DNA from: Flavobacterium sp. 9
GTDB lineage: Bacteria; Bacteroidota; Bacteroidia; Flavobacteriales; Flavobacteriaceae
Assembly (NCBI RefSeq): GCF_002754195.1
Contig: NZ_PEEU01000001.1
Location: 4,092,001 to 4,156,000, forward strand
DNA: 64,000 bases
Reading direction: 5' to 3'
Shown one piece after another: positions 61,278 to 64,000 of this stretch (position 1 is its first letter; each line of letters opens with the position of its first letter). The notes beneath the pieces were generated by a model. The model worked only from the letters and a program-made list of their open reading frames with translations, ran no database searches and had not been told where the DNA came from. Position numbers and translations under genes: made by a program.

Positions 61278-61471
61278 CTTCTTCTGTTTTTTGGTGATTT
61301 TTGATATCTTGTTTTACTATTAAATAACTTCTGACGGTATTTTATTTGTTCTTCAGTTGCTTCGAAAACTTCAACGTGTGACACGTCCGGATTTTTTAAT
61401 TCTTGAAGCATTTCTTCCTGTGAAAAAGGCTTTAATTTGCCATAGGATCCATCGTGGTGTATTGATTGCAT
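61274..61471 (-). CDS. small phage protein (65 residues)
   Basis: A short basic protein (MQSIHHDGSYGKLKPFSQEE, C-terminus KSPKNRRR) without motifs. Overlaps the next gene by 4 bases, which supports that it is real. Confidence 0.55.
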   Translation of the reverse strand: MQSIHHDGSYGKLKPFSQEEMLQELKNPDVSHVEVFEATEEQIKYRQKLFNSKTRYQKSPKNRRR

Positions 61472-61506
61472 AATTTTAGTTATAAGAGTTATTATGTTTT
61501 TTATAA

Positions 61507-61788
61507 TTAAATTGCTTCAAATTCTTTACTTAAAACAATTATTTGCTCATTGATCGTTGTTTTGATTAAACTTATCAAGTAATCACTAAGCACCATCGGT
61601 AATTTTATTTGCTCTCTACCATCGTCCCAATCATCAAATTCAATTATTAAATTTGGATTTAGGGAAATTGGTTTTCTTTCTTTGCTTTCTTCTTCATTTG
61701 GAACATACTCGAAACATTCAAGTGCTTTTTTAAAATCATCAAGTTTTGATTTTACATCGTTTGCTTTACGTAATTGATCTAAGTTCAT
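61507..61788 (-). CDS. small phage protein (93 residues)
   Basis: An acidic helical protein (MNLDQLRKANDVKSKLDDFK) of unknown function in the early cluster. The 193 bases upstream of it (61789-61981) hold no gene or clear signal. Confidence 0.6.
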   Translation of the reverse strand: MNLDQLRKANDVKSKLDDFKKALECFEYVPNEEESKERKPISLNPNLIIEFDDWDDGREQIKLPMVLSDYLISLIKTTINEQIIVLSKEFEAI

Positions 61789-61981
61789 ATCTAAGGTGTT
61801 ATTGATGATAAATATTTATTGATCACCAAGTTAATAATTGAATAAAAAAATCGTCTTTCCGATATGCCAGTCTTATTGCAATTTAATCGGGTCATGAAAG
61901 CATTGCCTATATTCTCCCGATTCTAACACATTACAAATAGCTACCTTGCCGACAAGCAAAGATTTCACATAGAATATGGCG

Positions 61982-62584
61982 TTATGCTTTAATTTTATTT
62001 ACCATCTGAATCATTTGGATTTCATTTTTTTGAATATTAACCATCGTATTTGCGATATCACAAACTGCTTTTGCTTGAGGGATCATTCCGGGATTTGTAG
62101 ATACCTTTTTTAGCATTTCCATCAGGGTCTCTTTTACGATAGCATTTTCTTTAGTTGGCTTATAATTAGAAACTTCGACACTAACAGGAGATGAATCCTC
62201 TGAAGTTGTTGCTAATTGATTTTCTTTTTCCTGAGATTGTTCTATAATTTTTTGATTTTCCATTTCGTCATTTATTTTTAATTGCTCCGGAGTAATCTCC
62301 TGAAACTTGTGTTTTATTGGTTTATCATCGTCTTTAATTAAATCAGAAGTGTCAATTGGTGAAAATGTTACTGGGATCTCACCAGACAATTCCTCCAGGT
62401 ACTTTTCTACTAAATGAAGTTCTAGCGAAAAAGATGTTTCTGTAGTAATTATCGTTACGGCTTTAGTGAAAATTTTAAAACTTTTAATTGTTATAACCTT
62501 ATCCTTAAAAAAGACCGCTTTTCCGGTTACAGCTTTTAACTTCTGTTCAACTTCTTCAATTCTTTTTTCATGTGGCGTTTTCAT
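61982..62584 (-). CDS. hypothetical phage protein
   Basis: A 200-residue Glu/Lys-rich protein (MKTPHEKRIEEVEQKLKAVT). A structured N-terminal part (about 1-95) is followed by a disordered linker (about 95-145) and a helical C-terminus (KAVCDIANTMVNIQKNEIQM). That tail resembles those of phage replication or recombination accessory proteins, but no function can be assigned. It overlaps the HNH gene by 17 bases. Confidence 0.6.
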   Translation of the reverse strand: MKTPHEKRIEEVEQKLKAVTGKAVFFKDKVITIKSFKIFTKAVTIITTETSFSLELHLVEKYLEELSGEIPVTFSPIDTSDLIKDDDKPIKHKFQEITPEQLKINDEMENQKIIEQSQEKENQLATTSEDSSPVSVEVSNYKPTKENAIVKETLMEMLKKVSTNPGMIPQAKAVCDIANTMVNIQKNEIQMIQMVNKIKA

Positions 62585-63308
62585 TTTTCTTGATTGTTTT
62601 AATAAGTTTATTTTTTAGGGAGATAATTTCTTTTACATCTGCAGGAAGATTTAAAAACTTATTTTGATTTCTCCTGGCATGTTCATCCTTAGTCAGTAAT
62701 TCAAGAAATTCTATTGTTGGTATTTCTGGGCATCCTGATTTTTTAACAACATTATATCCTTCAGGTATAGATCCATATTCTTTTTTCCACAACCATCGAT
62801 TATAATGAACATATCCGTTTTCGGTTTTAATAAATGCCATTGGATAATCTTTTACTCTCCAAATTACAATCGTGCCTATTTCGTTGCTTCCGGTAAATTC
62901 CCATCTTTTTTTATTTGCTACTGCTAATCGACCAGATTTTTTATTACGATCATGTACTTTTTGAAGTTCTGTTTTGGTACGTTTTAAATTTAGATACCTT
63001 CTTTTTTTTTCGATGTGTTTTTTTGACCAACCTTTATTTTTAGGCCATTCATTTTCGAATATTTGTGCAAGCTCCACATCTCCAATGCTTTTATAGTTTT
63101 GTTTTAAAAAATCAACTTGGTCAGATGTCCAGTACTCTAAATCCATTCGTTTAAGTCCCATAGAATAAGCTAATGTGCGTACTCTTGTTTTTTTTAAACC
63201 TAAAGAAGAAGCGATTTGATCATTGGTCATACTTTGGAAATTTTCTCTAATAAATTGAATGTCCTGTTCGGAAAATTCAATTTTGCCATATTTACCAACC
63301 GTAGCCAT
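62568..63308 (-). CDS. HNH endonuclease with N-terminal helix-turn-helix
   Basis: The 246-residue protein has two N-terminal homeodomain-like HTH units (about 10-60 and 60-105; FSEQDIQFIRENFQSMTNDQ and WTSDQVDFLKQNYKSIGDVE) and a C-terminal HNH nuclease (about 170-225: YVHYNRWLWKKEYGSIPEGY, then FLELLTKDEHARRN). Such proteins are free-standing phage homing or packaging-associated nucleases. The first His of the HNH triad is in YVHYNR. Confidence 0.8.
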   Translation of the reverse strand: MATVGKYGKIEFSEQDIQFIRENFQSMTNDQIASSLGLKKTRVRTLAYSMGLKRMDLEYWTSDQVDFLKQNYKSIGDVELAQIFENEWPKNKGWSKKHIEKKRRYLNLKRTKTELQKVHDRNKKSGRLAVANKKRWEFTGSNEIGTIVIWRVKDYPMAFIKTENGYVHYNRWLWKKEYGSIPEGYNVVKKSGCPEIPTIEFLELLTKDEHARRNQNKFLNLPADVKEIISLKNKLIKTIKKNENAT

Positions 63309-63943
63309 TAGATAAAATCTAAAGGTTTTTCAATTCGCTCAAACTCTATTACCCAAACAAATGGATTTTTATTCCAGGAATCAGATCCATTTATAGTTTC
63401 CCAAATAATTTGAAATCCAAATTTTGCAGTTAGCCAATCAGTTTCACTTTCATGTTGTATTGCACCTTCAGCAATAGAATCTTCTTCAGATATATCCTGT
63501 AATCTTTCAAGCTTTACAGATTTCACTTTCAAGAAAATTCTACAAGCATTTTTAGGCATGAAAATCGATGGTTTCCATTTTTGGTATTTTTTTAATTTCT
63601 TTAGAGTTTCAGAGGTGTAATCTGTCTTATATACAAATTTTCGACTCTCAATATCTTGGCTGTAAAATGTTTCGCGAACCCAAAGGATATCGTCAACGTT
63701 AAAAGGTGAAGTGACTAATTTCTTGATATTGGAATCTAAATTTAAAAATGAGCAAAATATCTGGTAAGTCGGATTAATTGGGGTGTCAGAAATAAAAATT
63801 GTTAATCCTTCATATTTCCATAGATCAGGATTTTCATTAATTATTTCCAGGCCTTTAGTTCTGCGAGTTTGATTTTTCCTATCTTCCAATATTCCACTAA
63901 CCATTGGAGTAGAATACAATATCGGTTTAAATACATTTCCCAT
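63308..63943 (-). CDS. ASCH-fold phage protein
   Basis: A 211-residue protein with the pattern seen in phage ASCH-like proteins: KPILYSTPMVSGILEDRKNQ then TRR, DILWVRETF, WKPSIFMPKNACRIFLKVKS, LERLQDISEEDSIAEGAIQ and NPFVWVIEFERI. The ASCH fold binds RNA or modified nucleotides in known members; the role in phages is open. It shares one base with the HNH gene. Confidence 0.8.
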   Translation of the reverse strand: MGNVFKPILYSTPMVSGILEDRKNQTRRTKGLEIINENPDLWKYEGLTIFISDTPINPTYQIFCSFLNLDSNIKKLVTSPFNVDDILWVRETFYSQDIESRKFVYKTDYTSETLKKLKKYQKWKPSIFMPKNACRIFLKVKSVKLERLQDISEEDSIAEGAIQHESETDWLTAKFGFQIIWETINGSDSWNKNPFVWVIEFERIEKPLDFI

Positions 63944-63948
63944 AAGAT

Positions 63949-64000
63949 TTAGAGATTAAGAATTACAATGGCACCACAAACAAGGAAGCCAATTAAAAAC
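63949..64000 (-). CDS. C-terminus of a membrane protein, cut by the window edge
   Basis: The minus strand has an open frame from the edge to a TAA at 63949-63951, ending in FLIGFLVCGAIVILNL, which is hydrophobic like a membrane helix. Only 16 codons are visible, so it is tentative. Confidence 0.35.
   Translation of the reverse strand, partial: FLIGFLVCGAIVILNL

Larger units (their letters stand above)
32840..64000. mobile_element. prophage (left part), integrated at tRNA-Arg
   Basis: From the tRNA 3' end to the right edge nearly all genes are phage-type: integrase on +, then about 30 genes on the minus strand. They include terminase, portal, protease, capsid-like, tape measure, tail, holin, endolysin and spanin. 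The right end, and with it attR and the replication genes, lies outside the window. No stop or frameshift breaks a structural gene, so it may be functional. Confidence 0.9.

Overview
The window is about 34% GC by eye and comes from a gliding Flavobacterium-type bacterium (Bacteroidota). Evidence: gldB-gldC beside nadE, a complete flavobacterial dcw cluster, promoters of the TAnnTTTG (-7) type instead of sigma70 -10 boxes, almost no Shine-Dalgarno sequences, and lipoproteins with Bacteroidota-style signal peptides. Positions 1-32,840 are host chromosome. Positions 32,840-64,000 are the left part of a prophage that runs off the right edge.

Host part. Positions 1-15,100 hold housekeeping and envelope genes: rlmN (5' end outside the window), a lipoprotein, a trans-polyprenyl diphosphate synthase, an unrecognised gene, and an ECF sigma / membrane anti-sigma-like / outer-membrane protein cassette with an ECF-type promoter. 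Then come dnaG (zinc ligands lost), a LuxR-type response regulator, nadE divergent from gldBC, two unrecognised envelope proteins, the GTPase gene yihA and an alpha/beta hydrolase. Positions 15,377-32,032 are the division and cell-wall cluster mraZ-rsmH-ftsL-ftsI-murE-mraY-(four-helix-bundle gene)-murD-ftsW-murG-murC-ftsQ-ftsA-ftsZ, all on + and often overlapping. It starts behind a phased array of GTGG boxes that looks like the MraZ operator. A YqeY-like gene and tRNA-Arg(UCG) follow.

Prophage part. A tyrosine integrase lies next to tRNA-Arg, so the tRNA is the likely attachment site. The integrase converges on a long minus-strand gene block. In transcription order (right to left) this block holds: early or accessory genes (ASCH-like protein, HNH endonuclease, small proteins); a 577-base non-coding region with ten GTTCCACA-type boxes next to an opposite-strand gene; an S49 protease with scaffold-like tail; the probable capsid; an Ala/Glu/Lys repeat protein; a structural protein; a D12-class adenine methylase; terminase; portal; a beta-propeller fibre; a holin / M15 endolysin / u-spanin lysis cassette; tail genes; a 1,017-residue tape measure; a secreted moron; and tail-tip genes. 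The tail is therefore long. I cannot tell siphovirus from myovirus with certainty, but no sheath gene is seen, which favours a siphovirus.

The most interesting observation is a prophage-specific promoter class. Seven copies of T(G/A)TCCTATT lie exactly 19 bases upstream of a TAAATTTG-like -7 element, each in front of a late transcription unit. Several of them place the transcription start on or next to the ATG, implying leaderless mRNAs. I saw no copies in the early region or the host chromosome. This suggests a phage-encoded activator, or altered sigma recognition, that switches on the whole late programme.
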